This document shows, piece by piece, positions 29,253-38,063 of a DNA stretch of 64,000 bases. This DNA comes from Tritrichomonas musculus (Eukaryota > Parabasalia > Tritrichomonadida > Tritrichomonadidae), in the NCBI GenBank assembly GCA_039105265.1, contig JAPFFF010000011.1, positions 5,022,001 to 5,086,000 on the forward strand, in the 5' to 3' direction. The notes below the pieces were generated by a model. It worked only from the letters and a program-made list of their open reading frames with translations, searched no databases and was not told where the DNA came from. The first letter of the stretch is position 1. Each line of letters starts with the position of its first letter. The position numbers were made by a program, and so were the translations under genes.

Positions 29253-30608
29253 CTAAATGTTAAAATACTTAATGTAATCTTCATTTAAGTCTCCAAATGA
29301 ATTACATATGAATTTCGTATATATAATAGGTACTTCAATAATAGCTTTTTCAGCATCAGTCATACGTTTCCTACCTTTACTATGCTTTTCTTGTGGTTCA
29401 TCTTTTTTAACAGTCTGATATGGTTTTAATAACTTGCAGATTACATTTCCATTACGATACTCTAGAAACTCAGCAATTTCATTAAATACTCTTCTACGCT
29501 TCTCATGCTTTTTTTGCGTTTTGCTTTTATCGAGATGAACTAATATAATATTACCTCTATTATAAGATAACAACCCCTTAAAACGTTGTTTATCATTGAT
29601 TTCCCGCAATTTCATTTGCATTTTCCTGATATATCTCCACTCCAAATCAGTATCGTTTTGCATTTGAGCTGGGGTATAATATATGTACTTCGTTGGTTTT
29701 ACAAGATTCTTGTCATAAAAATCTGATGGGTCATAATCAAAATTCTTAAATCGAAGAGAACTATGAGGGGTGTTATTATAGTAATCAACCATTTGTCTCA
29801 TCAAATTATAATCACTTAATCTTCGCTCATCTAACCCAAAAGCATTTCTCAGAGTTCTTATAACAGAATCAACATTTTTGTGAGCTAACGCATATGGAGA
29901 ATCATTAATAATGAATCTTATAGGATAGAAATCAGTGATTGAATCTATTGTATTTTCCCAAAACTGGATGTCTTCAAATTGTAAATTGAGTAGCCTTTGG
30001 AAACGAGGTTTATAATAGTCGCTTTTTTTAAGCAGTTTTTTAAGAGTTTCCAGTTTGTGGTTCACGAGGATTTTCCTTAATATTTTATCAAACTCTTTTA
30101 TCCTTGCTTCTTTAATTACAGCTTTCAAGTCAAATATTAAAGTAGTTTCTCCTGTTGAAAACCAAATGACAACACTATTATCTTTCATCTCTTTTAATCC
30201 AGGTTCTCCATCACATTTGATAGTTTTGAATAGAAATTGTGGATATCTTATTATAATTCGTTCAAGGGAAAACCATATATTTCCTTTATCCTTTACAGGT
30301 TCAACGATTAGGTATCTTGTATTTGTATTGATGAGAACCAAATATATTTTATTTTCTTTTGTCAAATCTCTAGTATAGTATTTGCTAAACATCAAATCTG
30401 CTTCCCAACAACCTGGTTCATTAGAGAAATTTGGTTTTGATAATTCTTTGCATGATTTCAACTTGAAGTCAGGAATAAATGGTTCTGTTTTGATATTACT
30501 TTTAAAGAAAGGTTGTATGTAATTATCAATGTATTTATACTTGGATTTGAAAGGATAATTGAGTAAGGAGTTGTATTCTTTATCGTAGATTCTTACTGAT
30601 TTAGTCAT
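29253..30608 (-). CDS. Retroviral-type DDE integrase of B (451 aa)
   Basis: Core motifs GCWEADLMFSK, IKCDGEPGL and VDSVIRTLRNAFG, then YYNNTPHSSLR and DLEWRYIRKMQMKLREI, all shared with A1's 358-aa integrase. An insert of about 70 residues lies between the second and third acidic positions (EARIKEFDKILRKILVNH, FQRLLNLQFEDIQFWENT). The C-terminal segment (KKHEKRRRVFNEIAEFLEY, IICKLLKPYQ-like) is the beta-rich tail. It would have produced the GTGGAG duplication. Confidence 0.92.
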   Translation of the reverse strand: MTKSVRIYDKEYNSLLNYPFKSKYKYIDNYIQPFFKSNIKTEPFIPDFKLKSCKELSKPNFSNEPGCWEADLMFSKYYTRDLTKENKIYLVLINTNTRYLIVEPVKDKGNIWFSLERIIIRYPQFLFKTIKCDGEPGLKEMKDNSVVIWFSTGETTLIFDLKAVIKEARIKEFDKILRKILVNHKLETLKKLLKKSDYYKPRFQRLLNLQFEDIQFWENTIDSITDFYPIRFIINDSPYALAHKNVDSVIRTLRNAFGLDERRLSDYNLMRQMVDYYNNTPHSSLRFKNFDYDPSDFYDKNLVKPTKYIYYTPAQMQNDTDLEWRYIRKMQMKLREINDKQRFKGLLSYNRGNIILVHLDKSKTQKKHEKRRRVFNEIAEFLEYRNGNVICKLLKPYQTVKKDEPQEKHSKGRKRMTDAEKAIIEVPIIYTKFICNSFGDLNEDYIKYFNI

Positions 30609-30654
30609 TTTTTTCCAAAAAAAGTATTGATATACAAAAAAATATCAATTACAG

Positions 30655-30741
30655 GTAAATCATCACGTTTTTCATAAGATTTGGCGAGGGTCGGCAACTT
30701 TGTTGACTGGGGCAATGCCCCCGGAATTCCGACCGTCGATT
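30655..30741. repeat. Cluster of short palindromes with a duplicated gene fragment
   Basis: Between the integrase and KilA-N genes. Contains CAACTTTGTTG (30695-30705), GGGGCAATGCCCC (30709-30721) and CGGAATTCCG (30722-30731) in a row. The preceding stretch from 30661 (CATCACGTTTTTCATAAG and 4 more bases) is repeated inside the KilA-N gene at 31248. No reading frame. Related in sequence to the palindrome cluster inside the 886-aa gene. Confidence 0.75.
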
Positions 30742-31500
30742 TTATTGGCTCATACTATTAAAGTATTCTTCAATTAATGTATGGAGCTTATTGAGATGCT
30801 CTATTTTGATATCAACACAGTTACCACTATTGGAAACCTTATAATCATCTGTTCCAAATGATGCTTTTATAATGTTCTTGATGTTTAAATTTGGTGTCAT
30901 ACTAATAGGAAGGTCATCTTTGAAGTAAAATCTTTCGTTTTCATTATTATAATGGTTAACAACTTTTCTCCAAGTACTCTTATGACGACGACACAAATGA
31001 AGCCTAATGAAACCTTCTTTATTAATATCCTCTTTGTAAATCAAATAACGGTAATCATTCTTGTGATTTTCTGGAACTGCACGTGGTTTGAGTTCATCAA
31101 TTTGTTGCTGATGTTGTTTGCGTTCACGTTCAAATTGGGAGTCTAAAAGTTTGGCGATATAGATTGCATAGGTTGGTGACGCCCACATTGCAATATAATT
31201 GACAAGTAATCGGTGAACATAATAACCTCTCAAATTAATAGGAACATCATCACGTTTTTCATAAGATTTTTCTAACCTCGGAATTCCGAGGGTCGATTTT
31301 TGAGACTCAAATTCTTGTAATAACTCTTTTGTTGTCTGATTTTCAAACCAATGATAAGCTTGTTTGTTGGATTTACATGCAGTTATTATACTTTGCATTT
31401 GGTACATTTCATCTTTGATTGAATGTATGATGCGTAAATGTGTATTATATTGAATAAATTCGTAGTCATCATTAATTCGTTCTACGTTTATCGAAGCCAT
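30742..31500 (-). CDS. KilA-N domain protein (252 aa)
   Basis: Residues about 40-125 match the KilA-N DNA-binding module: ACKSNKQAYHWFENQTTKEL, RGYYVHRLLVNYIAMWASP and AIYIAKLLDSQF. A coiled linker and a C-terminal domain (YLIYKEDINKEGFIRLHLCR) follow. KilA-N proteins are widespread in large DNA viruses and phages as likely regulators. Absent from the same place in A1 (integrase directly followed by capsid), so it is accessory cargo. A palindrome, CTCGGAATTCCGAG (31277-31290), lies in the coding sequence. Confidence 0.8.
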   Translation of the reverse strand: MASINVERINDDYEFIQYNTHLRIIHSIKDEMYQMQSIITACKSNKQAYHWFENQTTKELLQEFESQKSTLGIPRLEKSYEKRDDVPINLRGYYVHRLLVNYIAMWASPTYAIYIAKLLDSQFERERKQHQQQIDELKPRAVPENHKNDYRYLIYKEDINKEGFIRLHLCRRHKSTWRKVVNHYNNENERFYFKDDLPISMTPNLNIKNIIKASFGTDDYKVSNSGNCVDIKIEHLNKLHTLIEEYFNSMSQ

Positions 31501-31591
31501 TTGTTCTGGAGATAAAAAATTATTTTAAAAATAGATTTGCAAAAAAATGTGGTCACAGCAATTTTGCTGCTACCGGTTTTCTCAAATCAAT

Positions 31592-33634
31592 TTACTCATT
31601 AACTTGACTGCCAGCTGGCGTTTCATCATCAACATATTCTAATCCATTCAAACTAAGTTTAAAGTATGTATCTCTTGTGAGCCATAATTGAGTTGGAGGT
31701 GGATGCACTGTACCTTCTTCGTTAACATTATAGTAAGTATCATTTGGACCTGTATATATTGGTTGACCATTAACCTGAACTTGGATATTTCCAAATCCAC
31801 CATCCAATCCATCGTAGCAATATCCTGCTGAAGCACGTTCTGTTTGAATATTGAAAACAAAGCTAGAAGCATCACTTAAAGTATTTCTATAGCGAACTCC
31901 ATTTGCGTCATTCTTTGGCATTGTCATACTATCTTCAAATTCTTTTGTGCATTGTAATGTGATTCCGTCAAGGTCTCCAGCAGTTAATTGATTTTCAAAG
32001 AATCTTGCACCAATTGTGCTAACATTTTCATCTGGGAAGTTCTTACCTCCAATATTGAGATAACAATTTTGATATACTGGATTTTCGAAAACAGTGAGGT
32101 CATTATGATGTTTTGGAAACATAATTGACATTGTAGTAACATTAATTAATGGGATATTCAAAGTAGATTTGATACCATTTGCGGCAGGAGCGATTGGGAA
32201 TGAATGGTAATCAACTTTTTGGGATGGGATTATAATTCCTTCACGAAGAATATTTTCAATACCTCTGCGAGTAGATTCACAGACACCATATCCTTGCATA
32301 TTTGATTTACATAATGTGATTGTCATTCTGTTTACAGTTAATGTGGCTTTCTGTGATGAATATGTTTCATTGTGAAGTTGTGATTTAGCATCATGAATTG
32401 CTTGAAGAGTCTGTTTAGCAGAAACAATTGGTGTTTTAACAATTTGCCAAGCATAATATCTTCCATTTTTGTCAGCATGATTTAATGGTGGTAATGTTAC
32501 AGCAGGATTATGAACACATATTTCTTCATCAGTTGCACCTGGTTGTAATCCAAATTCTTCAAATTCTTCCTTTGTGTAACTGAAATTGAATTCCAAATCT
32601 GTAAGAATATCAGTGTAACCAGTACTTCCATCATCATTATCCCATTGTTCACCAATTCGATATTGAATCTTATACTTGATAGGTGTTGGGGTTGGTTCAG
32701 GAGATGGAGACGGTGATGGGTCAGGTGTTGGAGATGGTGATGGGTCTGGTGTTGGAGATGGGTCTGGAGATGGAGCACCAGGACCTGGAATTATAGCTTC
32801 ATTACCAATTTGTGTAAATTGATGTTTCAAGTGACCGCGGGCCTTTATTTCTTTCAATCTTTCTAATTCTGCAGATGAGATACTATCATTATCTTCTAGA
32901 TAAGCTTTTGTTTCAGCAACAGTATAAGGGTCTATAGCGGCCCAAACTAATCCTGCGGGTGATACTTGGAAACGAATTGATAAATCACCTATGATACCAT
33001 TAGGGAATAAATCGAATGCTTGTAATGCAAGTAAATCATCGAATGGTACGTTTAAATCAAATTCAACTTGGGATTTACCATTAGATTTGAATGAATTGAG
33101 GTTAACATAAGCACCAGCAACAGTTTGTGAATAATTTGAAACGTTTTCCCAAAGTGAATGTACAAAACGCCTACGTTTCTTCTCAGTCTCTGGTTTAACA
33201 GTGGAATACAAAAACCCTTCACGAATGCATTCATTTTGCTGATATCCAACGTTTACATTATTATGGAGAATCTCCAAACGGTCAAACAATTGATTAGAAG
33301 ATTTGAGCCCGACAAATAATTTGTAGAAGTTATTTGGGTCATCAATTTGTTGTAATTTTGCTAAATCAGTATTGAGTTGTAAATCTAGTTTGATGTGAAA
33401 GGTGAGGAATCCTTTATCAACATCACTAATGAAGTGGTCAGGATGTGTTAAACTGATTTGGGAATACTGTCCTTGATGAAATGGTGCAGGTTGGTCATGA
33501 CAATCAACTGTTCTGAATGAAAATGAGCGTGTACCATCATTAGTGTTAATCATTTCACGCATCTTATTAAAAGTGTCAAGTACATTCCCAGCTTCGATTT
33601 TGTAATTATGTGCTCTTTCGTTGCGATACAACAT
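31592..33634 (-). CDS. Major capsid protein of B (680 aa)
   Basis: Close homologue of A1's 692-aa protein over its whole length, including RSFSFRTVDCHDQPAPF, GYQQNECIREGFLYS, NVSTIGARFFENQL and SAGYCYDGLDGGFGN. The Pro-rich insert at about residues 281-315 is a run of (S/D)PSPTP repeats and differs in length and content from A1's, as expected of a surface loop. TCATA lies 3 nt before the ATG. Double jelly-roll fold is inferred from the family. Confidence 0.85.
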   Translation of the reverse strand: MLYRNERAHNYKIEAGNVLDTFNKMREMINTNDGTRSFSFRTVDCHDQPAPFHQGQYSQISLTHPDHFISDVDKGFLTFHIKLDLQLNTDLAKLQQIDDPNNFYKLFVGLKSSNQLFDRLEILHNNVNVGYQQNECIREGFLYSTVKPETEKKRRRFVHSLWENVSNYSQTVAGAYVNLNSFKSNGKSQVEFDLNVPFDDLLALQAFDLFPNGIIGDLSIRFQVSPAGLVWAAIDPYTVAETKAYLEDNDSISSAELERLKEIKARGHLKHQFTQIGNEAIIPGPGAPSPDPSPTPDPSPSPTPDPSPSPSPEPTPTPIKYKIQYRIGEQWDNDDGSTGYTDILTDLEFNFSYTKEEFEEFGLQPGATDEEICVHNPAVTLPPLNHADKNGRYYAWQIVKTPIVSAKQTLQAIHDAKSQLHNETYSSQKATLTVNRMTITLCKSNMQGYGVCESTRRGIENILREGIIIPSQKVDYHSFPIAPAANGIKSTLNIPLINVTTMSIMFPKHHNDLTVFENPVYQNCYLNIGGKNFPDENVSTIGARFFENQLTAGDLDGITLQCTKEFEDSMTMPKNDANGVRYRNTLSDASSFVFNIQTERASAGYCYDGLDGGFGNIQVQVNGQPIYTGPNDTYYNVNEEGTVHPPPTQLWLTRDTYFKLSLNGLEYVDDETPAGSQVNE

Positions 33635-33671
33635 TTATGATACAAAAAAAGTACTTATTACAGGACTTTTT

Positions 33672-33676
33672 TCATT
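33672..33676 (+). promoter_or_regulatory. Initiator-like TCATT box before the 84-aa gene of B
   Basis: TCATT lies 14 nt before the ATG at 33686, the same spacing as in A1 (12777). Consistent with a Trichomonas-type initiator; role inferred. Confidence 0.4.
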
Positions 33677-33685
33677 ATAAAAACA

Positions 33686-33940
33686 ATGGGTATCGGAATC
33701 TTCAAGAAAATGAAAAATGCTTTTAAATCAGTTGGCAATACAATTAAGAATGTTGCAACTAAAGTCGGTAAAGCGCTTCCTAAAGTTGTTGAAATTGGTA
33801 AAAGAGTTACCAGTGCGGTAAAGCCTGTTTTAGGTGATATACCTCTTATTGGAGACACTATAAGAGCAATTGACACAGGGTTGAATGTTGTCGATAGAGG
33901 AATGAGAATTGGTAAGAGCTTGATAAATGAAGTAGAATAA
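33686..33940 (+). CDS. Small amphipathic virion-like protein (84 aa)
   Basis: MGIGIFKKMKNAFKSVGN and RAIDTGLNVVDR match the A1 protein. Same length and same divergent placement next to the capsid gene. Likely amphipathic helices with membrane or capsid-interior function (inference). Confidence 0.7.
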   Translation: MGIGIFKKMKNAFKSVGNTIKNVATKVGKALPKVVEIGKRVTSAVKPVLGDIPLIGDTIRAIDTGLNVVDRGMRIGKSLINEVE

Positions 33941-33966
33941 AAACAAAAAAATTTTTTTGAAAATAA

Positions 33967-34413
33967 ATGGAATTGGAAGTAATTAACGAAATAACTGAAG
34001 AAACAAAAAACTTCAAATCCATCGAAGAATTTAATTTGTTCTACCAGAAGCACAAGGACGAGATGAATGGACGCACCACACAGTACCTCAATAAAGTATA
34101 TAAGATTATTACCCCCGATGGTGTTGAATATAGAATAACAAAAAAGAATTGTTCGAAAGAAGGAAATAAGAGAGTTGGGGGTGATATATTTCTAAAAAAA
34201 GTGTTTAAAAAGGAAGACCTAAAAGAGTTAGAACAAGATGTTATCAGAGCTGATATTGAAAGTGTGAAGGGTGAGATTAAGCAGATGATATCGCGCATTC
34301 ATGCGAATGAGCTTCTAGTGAATCGTATTGAGCAATCAGAGAAAAAAATAATAGAACTAACATCAACTGTGAATCAGATAGCTAAATATATTAATACTAT
34401 GAATAATATGTAG
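33967..34413 (+). CDS. Coiled-coil protein next to capsid genes (148 aa)
   Basis: Homologue of the 158-aa protein of A1: FKSIEEFNLFYQK, YLNKVYKIITPDG, YRITKKNC and GGDIFLKK, then a coiled coil (IRADIESVKGEIKQMISRI). Follows the 84-aa gene by 26 bp and converges on the 77-aa gene. Function unknown. Confidence 0.65.
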   Translation: MELEVINEITEETKNFKSIEEFNLFYQKHKDEMNGRTTQYLNKVYKIITPDGVEYRITKKNCSKEGNKRVGGDIFLKKVFKKEDLKELEQDVIRADIESVKGEIKQMISRIHANELLVNRIEQSEKKIIELTSTVNQIAKYINTMNNM

Positions 34414-34414
34414 C

Positions 34415-34648
34415 TTAAATCTTCCTATTAATTGGGACCACTGAATGGTTTAAAGAATATGTATGATAGTTGAGTTTTTTTGTAGTTATTGGAGGTTTTT
34501 CATGGTTTATAGTTCCCTTCAAATCTCTCTTCTTGATTATAGGTGCAGAATTGATTCTGGTACGCTCTTTTTGCATTTCCAATTGAAGTCTATCGTAGAA
34601 ATTCATTCTTTTATCATCTCTTATCGTGCGTCTCTGTTGAAAAGACAT
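34415..34648 (-). CDS. Small basic conserved protein (77 aa)
   Basis: Same length as A1's 77-aa protein and clearly related: RTIRDDKRMNFYDRLQLEM, RTRINSAP and SLNHSVV. Stops 2 bp from the convergent 148-aa gene. Not recognised outside these elements. Confidence 0.6.
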   Translation of the reverse strand: MSFQQRRTIRDDKRMNFYDRLQLEMQKERTRINSAPIIKKRDLKGTINHEKPPITTKKLNYHTYSLNHSVVPINRKI

Positions 34649-34664
34649 TTTTGTATTGAAATAA

Positions 34665-34895
34665 ATGACTGAATTAAGTGATTATAAGAGGGAAATTCCT
34701 GAACTTAAAAGAATCAAACGAGCGCTAAAAGAGAAATGCTACGACTATAAACAGCATCTCAATAACGTAAAATCAGGTATGCTTGGCTCAAATGGATTAG
34801 CAGTAAGAGAATCGTTAATTGAAGATATTGAATCTTTAAAAGAGAAAGTTCACAAACTCGAAAAAGAATTTGATAGATTAACCAATAAAGAGTAA
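34665..34895 (+). CDS. Small coiled-coil protein (76 aa)
   Basis: MTELSDYKREIPELKRIKR, KEKCYDYKQHLNNVKSGML and LAVRESLIEDIESLKEKV are almost the same as in A1's 75-aa protein. Strongest conservation among the small genes. Function unknown. Confidence 0.65.
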   Translation: MTELSDYKREIPELKRIKRALKEKCYDYKQHLNNVKSGMLGSNGLAVRESLIEDIESLKEKVHKLEKEFDRLTNKE

Positions 34896-34922
34896 GATGT
34901 ACAGAGATTTTTTTGCACTGAA

Positions 34923-35501
34923 ATGTCAAGTATTATGAATAAAGCACGTATATTATCTTCAGAAAACGATGCAAGTGTAAAACAGAGTCAAGAAACAAAT
35001 ATAGAAATCAAATTAGCTCCTCAAAGAGGAAGTGCAGTAGCATATCCACAAATACCGCAACCACAAAATGTAAATTTTACTATACCACAGACCCCACAGG
35101 AGGGGTTTGCTTCTCAATACATACCTCCAACCAACAATCTTACCCAAGACCGAGGAATTGCAGATTTAGGAAATGAGTTGGATACACTTGAAAAGAAAAA
35201 CAAATTTTTGGAGTTGCTTGTTGGGATGTATGAGAATAACCCATTAAAGGTAAACTCTTATGTAGTATGTAAATCAACCTTATTAATGGATATGATAAAG
35301 CTGTTGACAGATTGTGATAAAGTTGATTTGGTTATTGAAGATGAAGAACCTGGTTGTTGTGTTGCTAGTGTTGCAAAACTGATAAAGATTGATAAGATAT
35401 TAATCACTAAAGATGGTAAATCCGAAGAACTAAAATACTGCTACAATCATGTCTATACAGAGTTTGTCAAATACGCAATATCACTCAAATATTGTTGCTA
35501 A
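34923..35501 (+). CDS. Unknown protein upstream of ATPase (192 aa)
   Basis: Residues 1 to about 85 are low-complexity (Gln/Pro-rich, QIPQPQNVNFTIPQTPQ); residues about 90-192 look folded (FLELLVGMYENNPLKVNSY, VDLVIEDEEPGCCVASVAK, LKYCYNHVYTEFVKYAI). The position before the ATPase is where some Polintons keep structural or protease genes, but no His/Asp/Cys protease signature is seen. No counterpart in A1. Confidence 0.5.
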   Translation: MSSIMNKARILSSENDASVKQSQETNIEIKLAPQRGSAVAYPQIPQPQNVNFTIPQTPQEGFASQYIPPTNNLTQDRGIADLGNELDTLEKKNKFLELLVGMYENNPLKVNSYVVCKSTLLMDMIKLLTDCDKVDLVIEDEEPGCCVASVAKLIKIDKILITKDGKSEELKYCYNHVYTEFVKYAISLKYCC

Positions 35502-35559
35502 TTACTTTTTCTTAATAAGAAATGACTTACTTTTAGTAAGGCTTTTTTTCGAAGGAAAA

Positions 35560-35691
35560 ATGTTTTGTGAGATACTTTTATGTATGATTCTAGCTGTTAA
35601 TGTTATGGAGTTATTTGTGATAATATCAGCATTGAAACCTGATGAACCACCTGAATTAAGTGAAGAGATGCGACAGAAACTTTATTGCTAA
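35560..35691 (+). CDS. Short single-span membrane protein (43 aa)
   Basis: MFCEILLCMILAVNVMELFV gives one clear transmembrane segment, followed by a hydrophilic tail. It lies 4 bp before the ATPase ATG and 58 bp after the 192-aa gene. The start chosen is the ATG at 35560; an open frame extends upstream but overlaps the previous gene. Small membrane proteins are common in this class, but the call is tentative. Confidence 0.4.
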   Translation: MFCEILLCMILAVNVMELFVIISALKPDEPPELSEEMRQKLYC

Positions 35692-35694
35692 GAA

Positions 35695-36603
35695 ATGCTT
35701 AAACCTACAAAGTTTGATTATTCGACAGTGTTTTTTTCAGATTCTAGTGATTCAGAAGAGCTATTTGCTGAACCTCAGGTAAAACCCTTTTTTAACATCG
35801 ACATTGAGATGAGTAAAGCGTATAAAAAAAATGAATCCAAGATATTGAGTGAATCTATTAGACCAATTGCTAATGGTATCTACGCAAATTATAATTCATT
35901 AAACATCATTGTTGGAGCTCAAGGAAAGGGTAAATCTCATATTGTATTGCGTGATATTATTCAAATATCAAGAATCCCTGGTGCTGCTCATTTAATTGTT
36001 TATATTAGTAAGAATGGAGTTATAAATGATTCAACATTTGAAGCACAGCGAGAATTGATTAAACTTCCTGTGAAAGTCATATCTGATTCAAATGCTGAGA
36101 ATTACTTAAAAGAACTTGATTTATGGAAAGAATTGTATGATAAATACGTTAATAATAATGCTCGATTAGATGACAGCTCTGCTGGCCCAAGCTTTGCTTG
36201 TGAAGAGAAGATAAATAAGATGCTCTCCTTTTTATGTATTTCACAGTTGAACTCCTCAAAAAGTCCTCTAAATACCATCATTTTATGTGAGGATTTCATT
36301 AAATCAAAGCTATTAAAATCAGCTTATTTTACCAATTATATCACTCAATTACGGCACAAACATTCTATTGTCTATGTTAATGTTCAATTCTTTAAAGCAA
36401 TACCGACGGAATTCAAGAATAATTGTACATCTTTCTTCATATTTAATGGATTCTCACGACAGAAAATGGGTTATATATACCAACAAGTTGTTATGCCAAT
36501 TGAATTCGAAGATTTGTGGAGGAGATATTGTTGTATGAAAAATCATGATTTCATCTTGGTGAACACACGAGAAGGTAGTATAGAGTTTATTAGTTGTGTG
36601 TAA
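35695..36603 (+). CDS. FtsK/A32-type genome-packaging ATPase (302 aa)
   Basis: Walker A GAQGKGKS at residues 74-81 and a Walker B-like TIILCEDF, with the surrounding pattern of Polinton and giant-virus packaging ATPases. It would pump the genome into capsids. A CAAGCTTTGCTTG palindrome is present within the coding sequence. It is the only ATPase seen in the window; A1's right end has none. Confidence 0.8.
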   Translation: MLKPTKFDYSTVFFSDSSDSEELFAEPQVKPFFNIDIEMSKAYKKNESKILSESIRPIANGIYANYNSLNIIVGAQGKGKSHIVLRDIIQISRIPGAAHLIVYISKNGVINDSTFEAQRELIKLPVKVISDSNAENYLKELDLWKELYDKYVNNNARLDDSSAGPSFACEEKINKMLSFLCISQLNSSKSPLNTIILCEDFIKSKLLKSAYFTNYITQLRHKHSIVYVNVQFFKAIPTEFKNNCTSFFIFNGFSRQKMGYIYQQVVMPIEFEDLWRRYCCMKNHDFILVNTREGSIEFISCV

Positions 36604-36631
36604 AAAAATATTGTGTTCAAAGTATATTTTT

Positions 36632-37090
36632 TTAGTCTAATACAATATTTTGATGAGTACCCTTAAATATTGTTGGTTCTGGTATATCATATTTCTCTCT
36701 TAGCTTTAATAACATATCGTGGTTTGTTTTGTTGATTCGTTCAATAGAATAGTTATAATATTCATGTTCTTTATATACTTGCTTTTCTGTATTACCGTTA
36801 ACAAAGAACTCTAATGAATTACAGTTAATTCTTCTCCTTGTATTTGATGTTAAAACGACGTGCTCAAACCCCATTTCTTTGATTTTATCTGGGTAGAATC
36901 TAATTGTTTTATCCGGTGTTTGTAGTGAAATGTATAACACTTTCGCAATAAAACTCGATTTGTTGATAATAGGATATTTTTCGCAAAGCAGTGTGAAATC
37001 ACATTTATTGAAATCATCAGGGTTTTCCAATAGTGAGATAAGATTGTTGATATATTCGAAAACTCTAAGTGATTTGCTATTGCAAGCCAT
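36632..37090 (-). CDS. Unknown protein next to right TIR of B (152 aa)
   Basis: MACNSKSLRVFEYINNLISL, NKSSFIAKVLYISLQTPDK and ERINKTNHDMLLKLREKY. Mixed alpha/beta composition, no membrane span. Converges on the ATPase gene (28 bp between stops). No relative in the other elements of the window. Confidence 0.5.
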   Translation of the reverse strand: MACNSKSLRVFEYINNLISLLENPDDFNKCDFTLLCEKYPIINKSSFIAKVLYISLQTPDKTIRFYPDKIKEMGFEHVVLTSNTRRRINCNSLEFFVNGNTEKQVYKEHEYYNYSIERINKTNHDMLLKLREKYDIPEPTIFKGTHQNIVLD

Positions 37091-37134
37091 TTTGTAATGA
37101 AATAAAAATTTAAAAAAATATTTGATTTACTGTT

Positions 37135-37363
37135 TGGCTGTCAATTGGAGGCTCAAATTATTCGACTCCAAAAAAGTGCTAGAAATCATTGAGTTTCATA
37201 GTTGGGGCTCACAGTGTTGTAGACAGTGAGTTAGAAAACCTTGAGTTCTGAAAATGGGGTTAAAAATAAGAAAAATCGCGTGAAACCCTTGAGCGACTAA
37301 CATGGGGTAGGCCGTCAGATGTGATTAATTATCTGACCCCCAATACGCACATACTACACTACT
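37135..37363 (-). repeat. Right TIR of B (229 bp)
   Basis: Reverse complement of 16555-16783 with one mismatch; ends in ...CATACTACACTACT. Directly followed by the GTGGAG duplication at 37364-37369. Confidence 0.95.
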
Positions 37364-38054
37364 GTGGAGCCCATATTTTCGATAACTCAGTTGTCAATGC
37401 TGATTTGCCTTCACTGTACACTGTTTCTATTTTATCCAATGGTGCCATAATTTGTTCAGCATTAGAACCCCAAACTCTAGTGCTAAAATTAGAAAACGAT
37501 TGCCATATGTTTTGTATCTCTGGATTAATCGTTGATGTTATATATCCATCGAGATTATTCACTAATCCTGCTAATGATGTTAATTGGTCATGTAATCCTC
37601 CTTCATCCATACAATGACAGCTATTAATATCATTCACAGCATCAATAATAGCATTAATAACATTATTAATTTCAAACATATTTGAATTCGTCCATTGCCA
37701 CAATTCCAACAATGCATTTGATGATGTTTTAACATTTTTGTCAATCACATTTAGTTTATCATTAGCGTATTTCAAACTATGATATGTTATTAATGCTTTC
37801 AATACTTCATTAACTCCGCTTAATGCTGTTTTCTTCAAATATTCAGGGTCGTTTGTTCCAGTTGATACCAAATCATTAACTTCATCCTTGTTGTAAATAC
37901 AATTGAATTTAATTGTATCATTATCATCATTAGTGATATTTATTTGTTCGTTTCCTTCATTATCTTCACCAACGAAAATCTTAAATCCCTTGTCATTAAA
38001 AATTTCAGTTTCTTTAAATTTGTAAGCGTATAACGCAATTGTCATTTTATTCAT
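37364..38054 (-). pseudogene. Fibre-like gene of D, proximal part
   Basis: Starts MNKMTIALYAYKFKETEIF and is open up to B's target site. Contains long helical stretches (LKALITYHSLKYANDKLNV, MFEINNVINAIIDAVNDI), a pattern seen in trimeric fibre shafts. Its remainder is at 14488-16554, on the other side of B. The start codon lies 9 bp from the divergent 252-aa gene. Confidence 0.6.
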
Positions 38055-38063
38055 TATTAAATT

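Larger units (their letters stand above)
16555..37363 (+). mobile_element. Polinton/Maverick B, complete (20,809 bp)
   Basis: Bounded by 229-bp TIRs differing at one base and by GTGGAG duplications. Carries PolB, fibre-like, DxNGD protein, integrase, KilA-N protein, major capsid, amphipathic protein, coiled-coil proteins and a packaging ATPase. No adenovirus-type cysteine protease was recognised. It looks nearly whole, with about one break (fibre-like gene). Near-identical TIRs indicate a recent insertion. Inserted in D's fibre-like gene. Confidence 0.95.

Noticed and set aside
34923-35501. The 192-aa protein of B as the adenovirus-type maturation protease
   Set aside because: No His-Asp/Glu-Gln-Cys order or usual flanking residues are visible; its Cys residues are not in a protease-like setting.
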